From assembly GCA_024449915.1 (NCBI GenBank), contig JAMZAV010006360.1, forward strand, positions 40,082-104,081: a stretch of 64,000 bases of DNA, in the 5' to 3' direction. The position numbers were made by a program, and so were the translations under genes. The notes beneath the pieces are model-generated. The model worked only from the letters and a program-made list of their open reading frames with translations, did not search any database and had not been told where the DNA came from. Positions 1 to 13,688 of the stretch are shown here, piece by piece. Source of the DNA: Sweltsa coloradensis. Its lineage: Eukaryota > Arthropoda > Insecta > Plecoptera > Chloroperlidae. Each line of letters begins with the position of its first letter. Position 1 is the stretch's first letter.

Positions 1-504
1 GACGGAAAGTCGTAGTCCAAGCGGTCCCTACGGGGCAGCATCTTCTGACGAGTGCCGCGGGCGTAGAGTATTCCTTGTTGAGGTGAAAGTTATTGTTGTT
101 TACTTAGTACGTGTCATGTTATATTATGAATATTTAATAAGGTATTTTCTTGGTTCATAAATTATGGTAATAGGGCAGCTTGGACTTTCACCAAATGTCG
201 CTATTTTTTTTTGGAATATAAATCTGCAAATAATTAATATTATTTTGTTGACATGTATTGTATGCCTACAGCTGCATAATATAATTCAAAGGCGATAGGT
301 ATTGGGGACAACTAACGATGCTAAAATGTGTTTAAAGAAACACATAATCATAAATTGGTATAACAAACTTAACTAGATGTAGAAAACCGAAACTTGTAAC
401 AAAAAAATAATTAATGGGTAAGAATGAACAGAAGAGGGTATCAAGACATCAAGACATCAATCTGGGGGACTTAATATGTTAACGGTTTAAGTCTTGATTG
501 GTGT
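1..504. other. AT-rich DNA, nothing recognised
   Basis: The open frames here are short and show no protein motif. No repeat shared with the rest of the window was seen. Confidence 0.5.
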
Positions 505-660
505 CTGCATTTATGTATGGGGGAGTAATATAGTTTTATTTAGCTGTCCTTTCTTTGTAAAGTTAGTTTTTAAAGGGAAACTTGAATAAAATAATAGAAG
601 AAAAAAGCTGGAACTTAATAGGATAGAAGTTACTGGCCTTAATAAATAAAAGTAAATAGA
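505..660 (+). repeat. Repeat family C, degenerate copy
   Basis: This copy carries the family C landmarks in order: GTGTCTGCAT, a TTTATTTA stretch, a TGTCCT...TTTGTAAA block, then ATAGGATAGA and an AATAAATAAA tail. Compared with the copies near 34.5, 54.0 and 58.7 kb it has an internal insertion of roughly 50 bp. The simple A-rich tail suggests the 3' end of a retroposon (inference). Confidence 0.45.
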
Positions 661-3600
661 AATAAGACCTTACGGCGAAGTACTACTAGATCATTTTAAA
701 AAAATTGAATTGTATTTTGTAGAAAATAATGAAGTGTTTGCAATCAAATGTTGTCGGAAAATCCGGCCGCCAAAACGCTCTATGCAAATCCGCAGTAGAA
801 AATTTGGAAACAACGACAAATCTGATGGTTGGAACGAAGAGTTGGACATGAGTGTATGACGACCAGCAAGGGGCCATCACCGACAGTCGAAGATAAGAAT
901 GTGGAACCGGTAGGTAAAATGTGGGCTTGAAGCAGAATTTATTTATTTTACCCTGTGTCTAGGCTATTTCTGCATTGCAATACGTTGAGAGCAGAGAAGA
1001 TTTAGACCAAAGGAAGGTATTGGGTTCGAATCTCGCACATAAGGTATGGGTTTTTTGTATTTGTCCTTTCTCTTCATCTAGGTAGGCTTTCACGGCCCTC
1101 ATATGTTTTCAAATAAGGTAATACAGTATTGCAATAATAGGTAGATGTTACAAACAACAAAAAAACAAAATATGACCCTATCAAACATTCAATTACCAGT
1201 TTTATTGGCTGTCTGCAGTCGGTACCCTCCCTACCACATGTAAATGTACATGCAACTAGAAACTCCATGTGGAGGCAAAAGTAGGCCTACAGGGCAATGG
1301 CACAGTGTGGTTCTGGCGCCATACGTGAATTCTACACAGTGCTCCTGGAATCGCTGTGCTACGGTGCTAGCTCGAGACTACTCTACATAGCTGACCACTA
1401 GGAACTCTTTCTTTTGTAGTAGTCTTGTGTGGAACTTGAACACATGGCGGTGAAGGGGACCAAGTTCGCTCGAGAGTTTTCTGCCAGGTTCGCATGATCT
1501 GGGTCGGTGGGAGGGTGCGTTCTGCACTCTGTATAGGGAGATTACTTTGAGAACCCTTGCCGGGGGCCCCATCGCTAAATGCGGGGCGGAAGATACGTAT
1601 TTACACGGCGTGCGTTTATGGTCCCGGGTCCCTGCGAGTAAAGGCCGGGAGCACCGCTTATTTTGACCACTGGGGAAACAATCAGGATTTTAAAGATTTC
1701 GATATAAATACTATTGATAAATGGCTTCACATAATGGCCGCACCCCACTTTTTTAACTGACAATTTTCAAATATACACGAGGCCTAGTAGTGCCTTCTCG
1801 CATAAATACAGTCTACTAAAATTTTATTTTTATTTTTATTATTTTAATTCTTTTGTTCCGCAACACATTGCATTGATTAAATGTTCACAAGGATCTACTA
1901 GGTCTATTAGGGCCTGATTTAGAGCTTCGGTCTGTAGGCCTACAATAAGTTTTAGGATTATGGGCCCTTATTTTGTAAATTTTTGTTACAGGTTAAGGAA
2001 GAACAGAGAAGCTGTTAAAAAACAGTATGTTACAGAATAGCATTACATGTGAACCGTCCGCACGCCTTCACGTCCTGTGTCTGACTGTGGGGGTGCATCA
2101 CCCGTTCCCCGATCGGGAAGGTCCCTCTCATCTCCCCCATCAGGACCAAACATCACCAACCGGCCATCTCCACCACTCTAAAAACCAATCAATCATCCCC
2201 ATGGCAGCAGACGGGTAGAGGCGGCTAAAAGCAAGTGTCGGGCAAGCACTTTCTGGAGGTGAAGTGTTAAGGACATCGAAGGAAATACTGGTCAACAACA
2301 AGTTTGGAGAAGCTCACAGGGGTTTGTAAACAATATTTTACTGTTTATGGACCTGGCCTAGTGCCTAAGTGGCCTATGGTAAGAGGACCTGGGTAGTCCT
2401 ACCAGTGATTTTTTTTTCTGGCACTGACTTTCCTCAAGCCAGTTTGTATCGCGGATTGTTACCGGAAAAGCACTTTGCACATAACTTATGGTCAGGCATA
2501 ATTTTTTTGACAACTTCTACCACCACAATACTCGATTATTTAGGATTTTGGATTTTTGTAAAATCATGCAAAATTTAAGGTAAATTTCTGAGATGGTTTA
2601 TTTGTTGACGTAATGCTGCTTACTTAAGCACAATCATATATTTTAGTAATTCTTGACTTTTGAAAGAGTGGAACCATATCCTTGCGGTTGACAATTACGG
2701 TCGACATTGCTTATCAATTGGATACAACTGGGTCATTCCACCCAGAAATAAACACCAGAGGGGTTGCTGGTGCCGGCCGTCCATTTATTACATATATTAT
2801 GTTGGTAAATTTTGGACATAAATTAAGTGCGAAATTACAGATTCAAAACGTTCTGTTTATGTTTTTTAGAGCAAACGCATGTCCTACATATGGTCTCCAA
2901 GTGGACTCTATCGCATGTGCCCCATTGAATGAAAAAGTCCTTAGAAACTTTATAATTTCTTCCAAAGATTTTCGCTAATAAGTATTTGTTTAATTAACCT
3001 TAAGAATTGCTAAGTAATCTAAGTTTATCAAAGATCTCTAAAGTTTTCTAAAGTTTTGGTATGTTTAAAGTGACTTGAAAGTTTACTGATTTACTTAATA
3101 AGACGCTCGTAAAATTTTTCTTGTTTTACTATTAGACTTCTAAAGTTCTCTATAGTTTCTTAAGGGTCAACAGTTTTGGTCTGAAGTTGGGTACTTTAGA
3201 GCTGTAAGAGTTTGGACAAGAAGTTTACTTTAGAGTTTTTTATGTTTTTAAGGATTTTGTTATTCTTCTATGTAGTCCACTCAACTGCCAAAGCGCTTGT
3301 TAGTTTAATGCTAACACTGTTGAAAACAAAACAAATGCTGACCGGAACTCCGCGCCAATGAGAGACCAAGCAGCCAAATTCAAATTCCTACACTGATTCT
3401 GACTCTCGACTCAGTGGCGGCGGTCAACGCCACGCTCCAAACTGCATGGGCAAAAGGGTTTGACAGGGCGGCGGAATCTCATGGTGCAGAAGGTCTGGCG
3501 GGCTTACTAGGACTCAAAGTTGGCTCTTCTCCTGAGCCTACATGGCCATCCACGCCTTGCTCTAATGGATAATACGTCCGGCAGTGTACTCCATACGTAA

Positions 3601-3833
3601 AGGCACAGGAGTGCTATTCTGCATGAATGCGACGGCCTGGCACCTATATTGGGTATATGTTCAGTGGACTTAAGCCTGAATTGCATCATTTGGGACTCAT
3701 GGGTCCCTACGTGCCACAACCTGGCGACGGCCCAGATCCCGCCAAGTATGGAGGACCATCACGACGAACTGGGCCGCCTCGAAAGATGACGACCCCAGCG
3801 ACCTTGAGTTTGTAATAACCTCTGTCCCATTTG
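661..3833. other. No gene recognised; weak tRNA B-box-like site near 1022
   Basis: All frames are short and unlike known proteins. A GGGTTCGAATC-type B-box lies at about 1022-1033, followed by AAGGTATGGG and a T run. A similar string follows the B-box at about 62283, so both may belong to a decayed tRNA-derived SINE (weak evidence). Confidence 0.4.
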
Positions 3834-3886
3834 TTTTTTTTTTTTTTTTTTTCTATTTTTTGTTTGTTTGTTTTTTTTTTTTTTTG
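3834..3886 (+). repeat. T-rich low-complexity tract
   Basis: This is a run of T broken by ATT and GTTTG units. It could be the reverse-strand tail of a decayed retroposon or simple low-complexity DNA. Confidence 0.8.
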
Positions 3887-6800
3887 GTGTTTCTCAGGGA
3901 TGTAAATTGCACATTACCTAATTAATTAAATAAATAATGAAAGGGGACCGAATTAGCCCGGTTCTTCACTCGCTGGGTCCTGCGGACAGTAAACCTTACT
4001 TCAGACACAGATCACTATGGATAACCGAGCGTGTGTCTGGGGAATTGCCAGTCCCAACGCAGGATCACGGTGGGTGGAGAACCCCTACTATGCGCCTTTA
4101 AGTGTTTTTAAATTCGCTACCGTTAAGTGTTTCGTGGTCCTATCGGGAGGTAATATTAGACCGCGCCACAGGTCCGGGAGATCTCCGCCGGCAACCTGGC
4201 CAGCATCTCACAGCCGTGGACTCACGACCTGGCGCTGGCGGGAGCTCAGAGGCCCTCACCGGAGTTTCGGGTTAGATCACCATTGTACCTTTCATCGATG
4301 AAGAGGAGGTGCTTCTGGATTGACTTCACGAGTGACGTGGACGAATCCGACGTTAGCAGAAAATATGCCCCGGGTATACAGTAATAAACGTAGTTTTGGC
4401 ATATCCGATATTCAATCATAATTATAAAAATATGTCCATTGGTTTTGATAAACTGATATTTAAGAAAATTTAAATTAGTCTGTCGATCACCTTATGTAAT
4501 TTTAAAAATGTTTCAAATATGGTTGCAGTGGAGTCTGACGGAAGCGACTATCATTTCGTGGTGTTGACGGACATTGCACTTTTGGCGAGGAGCAGAGGAA
4601 TGGCAAACCTCGTTGAAGAAACGTGGTTTGCTTCCGAGAGGCCGGACCTGACCACGACCACAGCTTCTGTTACGATCCCCCCCCCCCCCCCAAAAAAGAA
4701 AAGCTGCATGAGGTGCAACAACCATACGTGACGAAAGGGCAAAGAGACTCCGAGATGATTTGCCATGGGGTGATGGGCAATCAAGGTAAAGAAGCGAAGC
4801 AGGTCCGAGAGACGTCGAATCGTTCCCGTGGCGAGGATTTCTCAAGGGAATTCCGAGTTCCTCCGTAGAGTCCCCCAGAAGCAGTGTCCTCCTGCTGGCC
4901 TGTTGGGACATTTGGGGTTTTGATAAAAAGCCATGGAGACCCAAGATGACGATACACTGACGAACTTGTTCGAAGGGCTATTTAGTTCCCTGATAAACAA
5001 CGGAGTGTTCAAATTTTTGCCGATTTTGCCCGTCTTACTGGTTTCGTCGTCGAATTAAATGTCAGTTGGGCGCTTCTTCTTGTGATTTGATTCGATAATG
5101 TTTTTATTGTATTATATTTTCAGATAAAGAATAGCTTGAGTATTATTTTGTGTTTTGATTTAGTTAACTAATAATTGCTAGATGATTCTCATCCATTTGA
5201 AGGAAATAATGGTTATTGGAGGCGATTTACATTATAACCGTTTAATAAATAACTATTAATTTGAGTAGTTAGGTTTGGATAGTGGTTGTTTTATTGACTT
5301 TAGGGCGAGCAGAAGCGGGGCATAGCATATTTTGTGCAGGGCAATCTTAAGTTGAAGGGTGCAAGGGAAACATTTTTAATATTATTTTATTAATTGATTT
5401 GATCTGGTCTGATTGCTAACTCTTTCTTAAATTCGTGGGGACTTTAAGCTGCAGTCCTATTTTAAACAATGTTAAATATCCATTTAAAAACCGAGTTCTA
5501 GAATTTTTCACAGCATTGACACAACACAGTTGTATTGACTACCATTTTCCCCGACAAAATTTTTAAATTTCCGGCGGTGTTGTTAGCACGCAGAAATATA
5601 TTCATGTATTTAACATAACTTATTGGCTACAGTTTAAATGCTGACTATCTCATCTGGTGATGCTTGAGAGGGCTGCTACTAATTTCCATCTTGTCCAACA
5701 TATTTATTTTTGTTCTGATATATAGCTTACCTGTTTGATATTCTCCTGCAGGCAGTAAGCATGCAATTTGTACATGCAACTTTGAAAAAACATTGTTTGT
5801 TTTGATTTTTGACTCCTGTGCCATACACATTTATTTGTACGCCACTACACATCTGTAGAAAATGTTTTATATCATAAAATACACTGTTGGTAGAGGGGAA
5901 GAGATTACCGAATCTTTCTACATGCTGTTCAGGTGGAACTAGTCAGGGGAGTGCGTTATCTGGAGCACCATGTTCCTCCTAATTTTTTAAGAAAAAAGGT
6001 AGCGGAAACGTCATGCCCCGAGGTTTGAATTGATGAGGAAAATGTAGCAACTGGTCCTCACTACATCGACTAGGTAACTGGAGAGAGATCTAGCCTTGGA
6101 TGGATTGGGCCAGCAGGTTTGTAACAAACTATTCCAGAATGCAACCGTTTTGAGGAATACAATCAAAGAGATTACTTGTTTTTCGGTCAAGGCCAAGAGG
6201 TCAAGTTCAGTGGCAGAAAGATGATTTGAATATCAACATCATGTTTATCTGGTAGTTCCATTGGGGTGGGCTGGGCCTATACGCATGGATGTTCACGAGA
6301 GTAAGGAAATTGGGGGGTTAAGTTATTTGTAGTAGTTTATTGTCCGATCTCAACCAAACATCGACCAATGCACGCAAGGGACCAGGCATTTATTTTATCA
6401 TGTGTTACCCTATGAGACTAATATAAGAAAACTATAAGGATAAAAGTACTGTTAAGACCTCGTATTAAACCACACATGTGGTGTGCCAATTAGTAGTGAT
6501 ATAACAAGTATTTAAATTGTATTGATCGTGCATTTAACCGCTAATTGTCTCATCTTGGACCGGTCTATGCCTTTTCTGATTTTACTGTAATTTTTATTTT
6601 TTTTTGGATTGATATTTTTTTTGTTTTCTGACAAAAATTCACTTGGTTAAGGAAGGGTAATAAGGAATGGACCATCGGGTGACTGATCTTTATTCCTGTG
6701 GTTCACTGGTTTGTTGTCACAGTGTACAGGTCAGGACATTTAAACATATAAGGCAGCAAGCACTTCAAAACAAACATGGACTTTGTGAAGTGGAACCGTT

Positions 6801-7670
6801 TGCCTTGAAGTACTCAGCCGGGGGGGGGTAAGAGGGTGTGAGATTAGACAGAGTTGTGGGCTATGCTGTAGAAATTGATTCACCAGAAATAAAAACTCAT
6901 ATTGGCAATTTGCTATTCAGTGGACTACTGCCTGTGACAGAGTAAATAGCAGGTCTTTAATTTGTACAAGTTTTTCTAAAACTTTTGATTGAGAAAACTG
7001 ATAGAATCCTTACTGTTGATAGTTGTTTTGTTTGAGTGTTCTTTGGTTCCCACTATTTTTCACCTTTGTGTTTGGAACAAAAATTGGTTTGTGTATTTGG
7101 ACAGGATTGTTGCTTCTAGTTTCCTTTGGGGGGTAACCAAAGACAATTATAATTAGTGTGGAGACATGGATCCGTTGAAGGTCAGATAATGCCAATAAAC
7201 GGGTTATCGTCGAAACTGTGGCGCGTAACCGCAACCTGCCCCCCCTCGTAGAAAAGTTTACCTCGTTACTCTACCACATACAGGACATACATGTATGGGA
7301 CTGCGGGAAGTTATTTCGTGCATCGTTACACTCCATAGCTAGACACTGTGGCCTTCGCGGAAAAGCACACACAAATTAGTAAAACGCGACAACTAAGCTT
7401 TTGTCGCACTAACGAACATAGTTTTCATAGTTTAGAACTTCTGAATACATGCAAACATATTGATGCACTACCATCATACAGTACTACCTTCATGAGTCGT
7501 TATCATAACGTTCCTTGAAACATCTTCCCGACACACGAACTCCATTTTTCTTACAATGAAATGGAACTGAGATCGACCTGCTAAAAACTATATAGGTGTC
7601 CAAGACACAGCTCTAAATATTATTACCTTGCTGCGGAATGAATATGTGATATTGCTACACGCTCTCATTA
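3887..7670. other. No gene recognised
   Basis: The longest frames, including a 143-codon minus-strand frame around 4.5-4.9 kb over a C run at 4677-4690, show no motif and are compatible with chance. No repeat shared with other parts of the window was seen. Confidence 0.5.
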
Positions 7671-8022
7671 TTTAATGCAACTTGGCTAATCGATGACTCA
7701 AGGGAGGGTGACGTTAAAGGATGAACGCTGGGGGGACAAGGGGGGCGACCAGTGCCAGTGGATGGTCAGAACCAGCCACAGCAGCGTATGGGGAGGGCAG
7801 GTTCCACCACTTCTGTGGTCGTGTCCGTCTGGTGTTCCATTATTCCGTCCGTGTTGGTCTTTTGATCGTCGCCGTCTGGGGAGGTAGTCCAAATGGGTGA
7901 AGGGGTTCCCCCGACGACGACCCAGGCTTCGCCATTAGATTTCCAGGGAGTGGACAAGACTCCCCCTAATTTCGAAGGGCCAAACCGCGAGAAGGTGTCG
8001 AAGTTGGAATTTGATGGCCCTG
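7671..8022 (+). repeat. Family A GC-rich repeat, copy 1
   Basis: It starts with TGCAACTTGGCTAATCGA and continues through the GGGAGGGTGACGTTA block, the GGGGACAAGG block, a GGTCAGAACCAGCC hairpin-like segment, GTCCGTC-rich DNA and GAGGTAGTCCAAA, ending in GGAATTTGATGGCC. Frames inside it are not conserved between copies, so it is not treated as coding. Class unknown: no terminal inverted repeats and no tail. Confidence 0.85.
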
Positions 8023-9652
8023 CTTATTGTTAACCCGACCTCTGTTACTGATTACTGGATGATACACACAGTATAAGTAATAAGACTTATCAGTACAAGG
8101 GTTTATCCCATGTACTATCACTGCCACTGATATTTTGATGTATAATTTACAAATGACTCCTTTCCAACATTTCTTCTCTTAGTTTAACTATATTGTTAAA
8201 TATAACTAAATCACCGTTAGGTCAGCTTAATTTGCTCCCGTTCCTTAATTACTTTCTATTACCCTACGAATAAATAATATATATCAGATCATGTGCCTAA
8301 GTAGTTATTAATTAGATTAATTCATTCCCTCTCTGCCAAGATGTTTTTATCTGTACACTGTATTGGATCGTGTGCGAGTGAACATAGAATACTAATTAAA
8401 TGAAAGCCTTAGTGCAATTTACAAAAGAGCAACCTTAATTCAATAAGAAGTCCACATTGGTACAGCGGCATTATAAGGGTGTTGTAGGGGATCATGCTGA
8501 TATAGGAAACACGTATCTATCTCATAGGTTACAGGGCGTACTCATTGGTAGGTCCAATTCCCTTTCATAACTAGCTATCCCAAAACCAAATATTAGTTAT
8601 TCATTTGAGGTATGTACTAGTTTTGAGAAGGATTAATTGTGAAAACTTTTAGACATATTTATTCTTGCAGATTACAAATATAGTTATGTGTGTTCACAAA
8701 ATGATGCAAATCTACTTTGTCCTGCATGTCGTGAATAACACTAAACACATACTACACAATTATTGTGTATATTTTGATTCGGGAGGATCGACTTGGAGTG
8801 GCTGACCCAACTCCACAACCACTCTATTAATGAAGAATTGACGCTCTTACAGGCGTCAAGGTAAATTTGTATTTGTCATCAAAGATGATAACGATTGGGA
8901 ACCTTTATTATGTTAGAAAATAAGGCAGTGAAGCGGCCCCAATAGATCCGCCGCCGAAAAAAAAATAAAAAGAGGTATCTAAAACCATCAGCCAGGAGAG
9001 TGGACCGTCAGAACGTTACAAAAAGGCACCGTGTCGGTTGACTGCCTAGTGATTCTGGCAAAGAACTCCAGAGAATGAACAGACAGTCACAACAACGCTG
9101 ACCTTCAAGAACTAAAGTATACACAGAACCATGCATGATTTTTTCTCGCTACATTTGTAGCCACAGTTTGTTTGCCGCCAATCCCGATTAGTAATCTTTC
9201 CCCACACTCATTTCGAAAATAGCGCTACATATTCCGAGGTATCCCCAGCCACAGAGAGTACGTTGTCAGGGACTGTCGAGTAATGCAGACTCCTGTTTAC
9301 TCCCATTAATATAATGAGCCAACAAACAACATCAGACAAATCCGTTCAGTATTTACCTAAAAACGATGAAAGACGCGCCTGGAGAAGCTATAACAGGTGG
9401 AAGTATATAGTGCTCAAAACACAGCCATTGAGGGTGGGGAGTTCACACTGATTGCTGCATGGGTAGGCGGCAGGACAGATACATCGGGCGTAACGACCAA
9501 ATCATGGGTGGGAAAAAGAGAACAAGGTTGAATTCTGAGCCGCAGAAGGTTACGAAAGTGGACAAGAGTATGACTGTATTAGTTCCTGTGCGTTTGTGTG
9601 GTGTGTGTTGTCGTACGCGGACGGGTTTTACGGTACTACGAGGAGTGGGGCA
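8023..9652. other. No gene recognised
   Basis: AT-rich DNA with only short frames. A purine-rich A run at about 8955-8972 is the only low-complexity feature. Confidence 0.45.
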
Positions 9653-9920
9653 TGATATTGGATAAGTCATATATACAAACGAGCTGTTATCCACTTGGTA
9701 TGGAAATATAATTGAATGCCGGCGTCGTGAAAATTAGCTATGTTCAAATCAATTCTAATAAAGGGGTATTGGCTTCCTGAATTGCGTTTTGATGTCTCTC
9801 GAGAATAGGGGACATCATAGACAAGAAATTTGGGGTAGTTGTTGGACACTGGGCGGTAGGAGAAGGAGTACTTTCTAAGCGAAAGCGTTGATTTTTCGAA
9901 AATCGGGGGATGAGTGGTGG
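9653..9920 (+). repeat. Module X, copy 1 (upstream of family A copy 2)
   Basis: Order of shared landmarks with 13413-13642: ATTGGAT-AAGTCATA, ACGAGCTG, GTTATCCA, ATTAGCTATGTTCAA, TGTCTC-GA-GAATAGGG, TTTGGGGTAGTT, GGGCG, GGAGTACTTTCTAA and an AAATCGGG end. In both places it lies just 5' of a family A copy. No coding capacity is evident. Confidence 0.75.
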
Positions 9921-9990
9921 GGAACACGTGATTGGAGATTTTTTTTTGTGATAATTGCTTATCGTGGGGGCTCAGCATAGGGGGGATTTT

Positions 9991-10415
9991 TCATGCAGCT
10001 TGGCTAAAGTCGACGACGAAGAGGGGAAGGACGTACCGGGGTGACGCGGGGGGACAAGAAAGGTGGACAGGCCTTTGCTGGTCCTGAACCTAAGGGACCA
10101 CAGGTGGGGGGATGCGAAGGGGATGGGGGAGGAGCAGGGGTGGTTCCCGGGCAACGGTGGGGCTTGGTCGAATGGGGAACCCGGTCTGTTTCATCAGTCC
10201 GTCCGTGTGTTTGCATTTGTCCGGTGCGCCGGGCCGTGGGGAGGTAGTGCAGGTGTATTACTACAAAAACAAATCTAAATTGCACGATAAACCGAACAGA
10301 CCCAGTAACTCGCCGATTAGTTTCAGGGAGGACAAGACTCCCCTAAAAGATTCACGGGCCAAACCAACGAGACCCACGTAGGAAGGTTCTCGAGTTTGAA
10401 TTTGAATGGCCACCA
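9991..10415 (+). repeat. Family A GC-rich repeat, copy 2
   Basis: A long copy (about 425 bp) with the head TGCAGCTTGGCTAA and the GACGCGGGGGGACAAG block. It includes an inserted stretch (about 10250-10310) before TAACTCGCCGATTAGTTTCA, and ends in GAATTTGAATGGCC. Overlapping frames on both strands are shadows of this GC-rich repeat. Confidence 0.85.
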
Positions 10416-12467
10416 CAGTTTGAATGTCTACTGCATTTTTAAGAGGTTTAACCCGCAAAAAAAAATCGCCAAAAGAATATTGAATTTTTTCGAAACCTAG
10501 GGGTGGCAGAAAAATTCATGAATGCGATAGGGTTTGTCTCGAGGAAACTGAAAGCGGAGACGATGAAGGAGCTATAGAAGCGTGTTGGTGACTGCCAAGC
10601 AAAGAAGGCTCGAGTTGCAGTACAGAGAAGATGATGAAATGATAACGACCCTGCAACACCCTTGTGTTTGCCACAGACCTTCAAAAAGTCGTGTTAAAGC
10701 TGTTCCGCAGAGATGCCGAGTATATTGAAGTCCATTCATGGAGTTTGCATTTCCTCGTTTTGTTGTTTTTTAACGAAATAATTCGGCTAATAGAAGGAAG
10801 GGTTAACGAAAAAAACATTTATAAGTGTTGTTTGGCATAGAGCGATCGCGAGTCTAAAGTGCTGAGAGTGGGCTTGTTGCTTTCCTCAAAATTACGGACA
10901 TACACAGAGATGCTACAAAGGTAATATTTTGGTTAGACAATTGCTCGGGGCAAAACAAGAACTGGTTTTATTTTTTTTCTGCCTTATTCTATCTGGTAAA
11001 GTTACAAGTTGTCCCAGTGTCAAGAAATGTGAGCTCCCCAGTATTTGGTGATCTGGGGGTATACTTTTAGGGGAAAAAAGTGTGTGCAGACTGCAGAGTA
11101 AACAGGATGATGCAAAAACGTAGTGGAAGGGGGCGGGGGCCAGATAACAAACTTGCAAAAATTGAAAAGTTGTTATGACATCAGTGATTTTTGTTTTAGA
11201 ATTCGCAAGAGGGCTTGGCTTGACGTTTGGTCATGTTAGAAGTGTACACTGCCTTCGTTCAACAATTTGTGTTTTTCGATGATTCCCAACAGTCATGGGA
11301 TGTGTCAAACTTCATCTTTTTGGAACATTGAAACAAAACAAGAACGCCAACTTACATCTTCTACCTGGTTTAATGGCGCAAAGGGTAGTCTTAAATGCCT
11401 AAAGTGAAAGGGTGATTAAGACGCGTGGTCGAACAGAAAACGCTTGTCAATCGTGTGTCTGCACACACCTTGCCTAGCCAGTTCTTGGCAATTGAGTGAT
11501 CAAAGATCCATTTTGTATTAACCAAAAGGAGGTAACTTCAGCCGGACTGTGGATAGTCTAGTCAAAGGACACTTATGGGGTGTTACACCGCGCTGAAGGA
11601 GAGTGTCAAGGTGTAGGCTTCACAGTTCACAAAAGTGCAAAAGTTGTTTTTGCAGATGTGATGTCACTGGGATCGACAGGACTGTGGAGTTTTTTGAAGA
11701 GAGGAATTATATGGGTGTCTCCATTGGCGTCTGTTTGCTAGTGGGCATACGTGATAGCCGTGTCCGACGAGAATTCCTGCCACCAAATTGTTCCGGCGCA
11801 TCTGGAAGAATTTTATTTCAGCTACTTTGTGCCAAAACTAGGAAAGAACTAGGTGCAGGTGATGAGTTGTAAGCCTACCGCTGAATTTATACACTACCAG
11901 ACTATTCAGCGGAGGACAGTATTAGAGTACTATTTTACATGCTGGCAGGTAGGCTCCCACGTCTCTCATAATTTAATTGTGCTTGTATTCGAACTTTTCT
12001 ATGTTTATGATTAACATGGATCATGTGACCAACCTACGTTTGAACTTTTGTCGCCCAGTTGTAATAGTACGGACCATAATATGACAAAATTTTGGGAATA
12101 AACCATGGTAGGCAGCGTAGCTAAACGATGTATCTGTTTTTGGTAATTTGGGGTCATTTACGTCCTTGACAAATACTGGTTACTTGACAGGGGTACTGAC
12201 TGTACATGTTTTGTTGCTTCATCATAAAGTGCTTTCAACTAACGGTACTCTTAGCTGATGATCTTTTTGAATTATTAGTTCACTGGAATGTGGGGCCAGA
12301 TAAATCATATTTTCATCGTGGTGTAGGGGCTCTAGTTGCGGAGGTCAAAGAGGGCGGCCAATGATCCGCAAATCACAATTTGAGAACTGGAAGTTGATTC
12401 TTATATACTGGTACTATTAGTAGATTCGTCTTTTTGATACCAAATGCATTTCTCCTTTGATTTGATT
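10416..12467. other. No gene recognised
   Basis: Frames up to about 89 codons are present but none shows a domain, signal peptide or splice context. Nothing shared with the other repeat families was seen. Confidence 0.45.
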
Positions 12468-12872
12468 GACTTGATATTGCTTTAGCGTTCCTCATATTTA
12501 ATGCAACTTGGCTAATCGAGACGCAAGGGTGGGAACCGTACGGGGGCGACGCTGGGGGACAGGGGAGGGGGGGAACAGGCCTTTGCTGGTCAGACCAGGC
12601 CACAAACCGATGGGGGGGGGACAGGGGTTCCCCCACGTCATGGTTGGCCTGTGTCCGTCTTGTGTCATCAATCCGTGACCGTGTTGTCAGTTGTCCGTCG
12701 CCGTCGGGGAAGTAGTCAAAGGGAAGGGGTTTCCCCGACGACGACCAGAGCTCGCCATTAGTTTCAATGGAGTGTGAAAACGTTCCCACTAGGGTTGGGG
12801 CCGGGGAGGGGGGCCGAAAGACCGCGAGAGAAGGGTGTGTCGGGAGGTTTGGGAATTTTGAAGGCCCCTTCT
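12468..12872 (+). repeat. Family A GC-rich repeat, copy 3
   Basis: This copy preserves the full 5' head (GATATTGCTTTA, a CTCATATTT box, then GCAACTTGGCTAATCGAGAC). It has the GGGGAC..GGTCAGACC segment, the GTCCGTCGCCGTCGGGG block, GACGACGACCAGAGCTCGCC and ATTAGTTTCA, ending at TTTTGAAGGCCCC. Confidence 0.85.
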
Positions 12873-13412
12873 CGGGGGGGTGTGACTGTTCAGATTCCTG
12901 TTGGCAAATTTCAGATTACATGTTCCAATTTTGCGGGGCCCAGCATAACGAGCTCCATTTAATCTAGCCCTTCCGACTCACAATCCACTTTGCAAGTTCC
13001 CTCTCCCCTGTTGTACCCAATATCAAAACTCCAGATTTTGTAGTTGAAACGATTGTGAAGATTTGGAGGCTGGTAGGATTTTTGAGGGAGCACATCCACA
13101 CCTTTTTTGTCGCAGTCCGTCTTAAACAATTATCTTTACTTACTACAAAGTTTAGATCGGTGAATCACGGTGAAGCAACTGGTGAGTAAATTGCATTCAT
13201 ATATTCACTCAGTTTAATTAACCTACGCGCAATTGCCTGGAAGTGAAGTTCGCCCGCCAACCTGTTCGGAACGTCCGCTGCAAATCCGCTCAGTGGAGGA
13301 GTACGGCACACTCACTTGTTTATTGTATACACCATTTTGTCACCTGCCTCTGCTACATGTATTAATTTGTAACCCTGCTTCTAACCTGTGTTGTATTACC
13401 GGAGGTTTTTTT
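12873..13412. other. No gene recognised
   Basis: No convincing frame or repeat is visible. It precedes the second X module. Confidence 0.4.
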
Positions 13413-13642
13413 GAGATTGGATGAAGTCATACAAAAAAACGAGCTGGGCGTTATCCAGATGGTTGCACATGATGCCAAGCATTAGCTATGTTCAATAATT
13501 ATATAAAGTATGGCTCTGAATTGTTTGTGTCTCGACGAATAGGGAACAACCATATAAGTTTGGGGTAGTTTGTTTACCTGGGCGTTTTGGAGGGGGGAGT
13601 ACTTTCTAAAGGCGTTGTTTGCAAAAAAAATCGGGTGGTGCG
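13413..13642 (+). repeat. Module X, copy 2 (upstream of family A copy 4)
   Basis: Collinear with 9653-9920 through the same landmarks (GAAGTCATA, ACGAGCTG, GTTATCCA, ATTAGCTATGTTCAA, GTCTCGACGAATAGGG, TTTGGGGTAGTT, GGAGTACTTTCTAA). The two copies differ by many small indels. Confidence 0.75.
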
Positions 13643-13688
13643 TATTGTGAACTATTGTTTTTTGTTTGGTTTTTGGTGTATAGGTATT

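Noticed and set aside
4513..4944. 143-codon minus-strand frame
   Set aside because: No domain or splice context; overlapping frames in other phases are of similar quality, and the length is compatible with chance in 64 kb.
12373..12789. 138-codon frame and similar frames at 38201, 39219, 40350 and 47040
   Set aside because: They lie in family A copies, and the frame is not conserved among copies.
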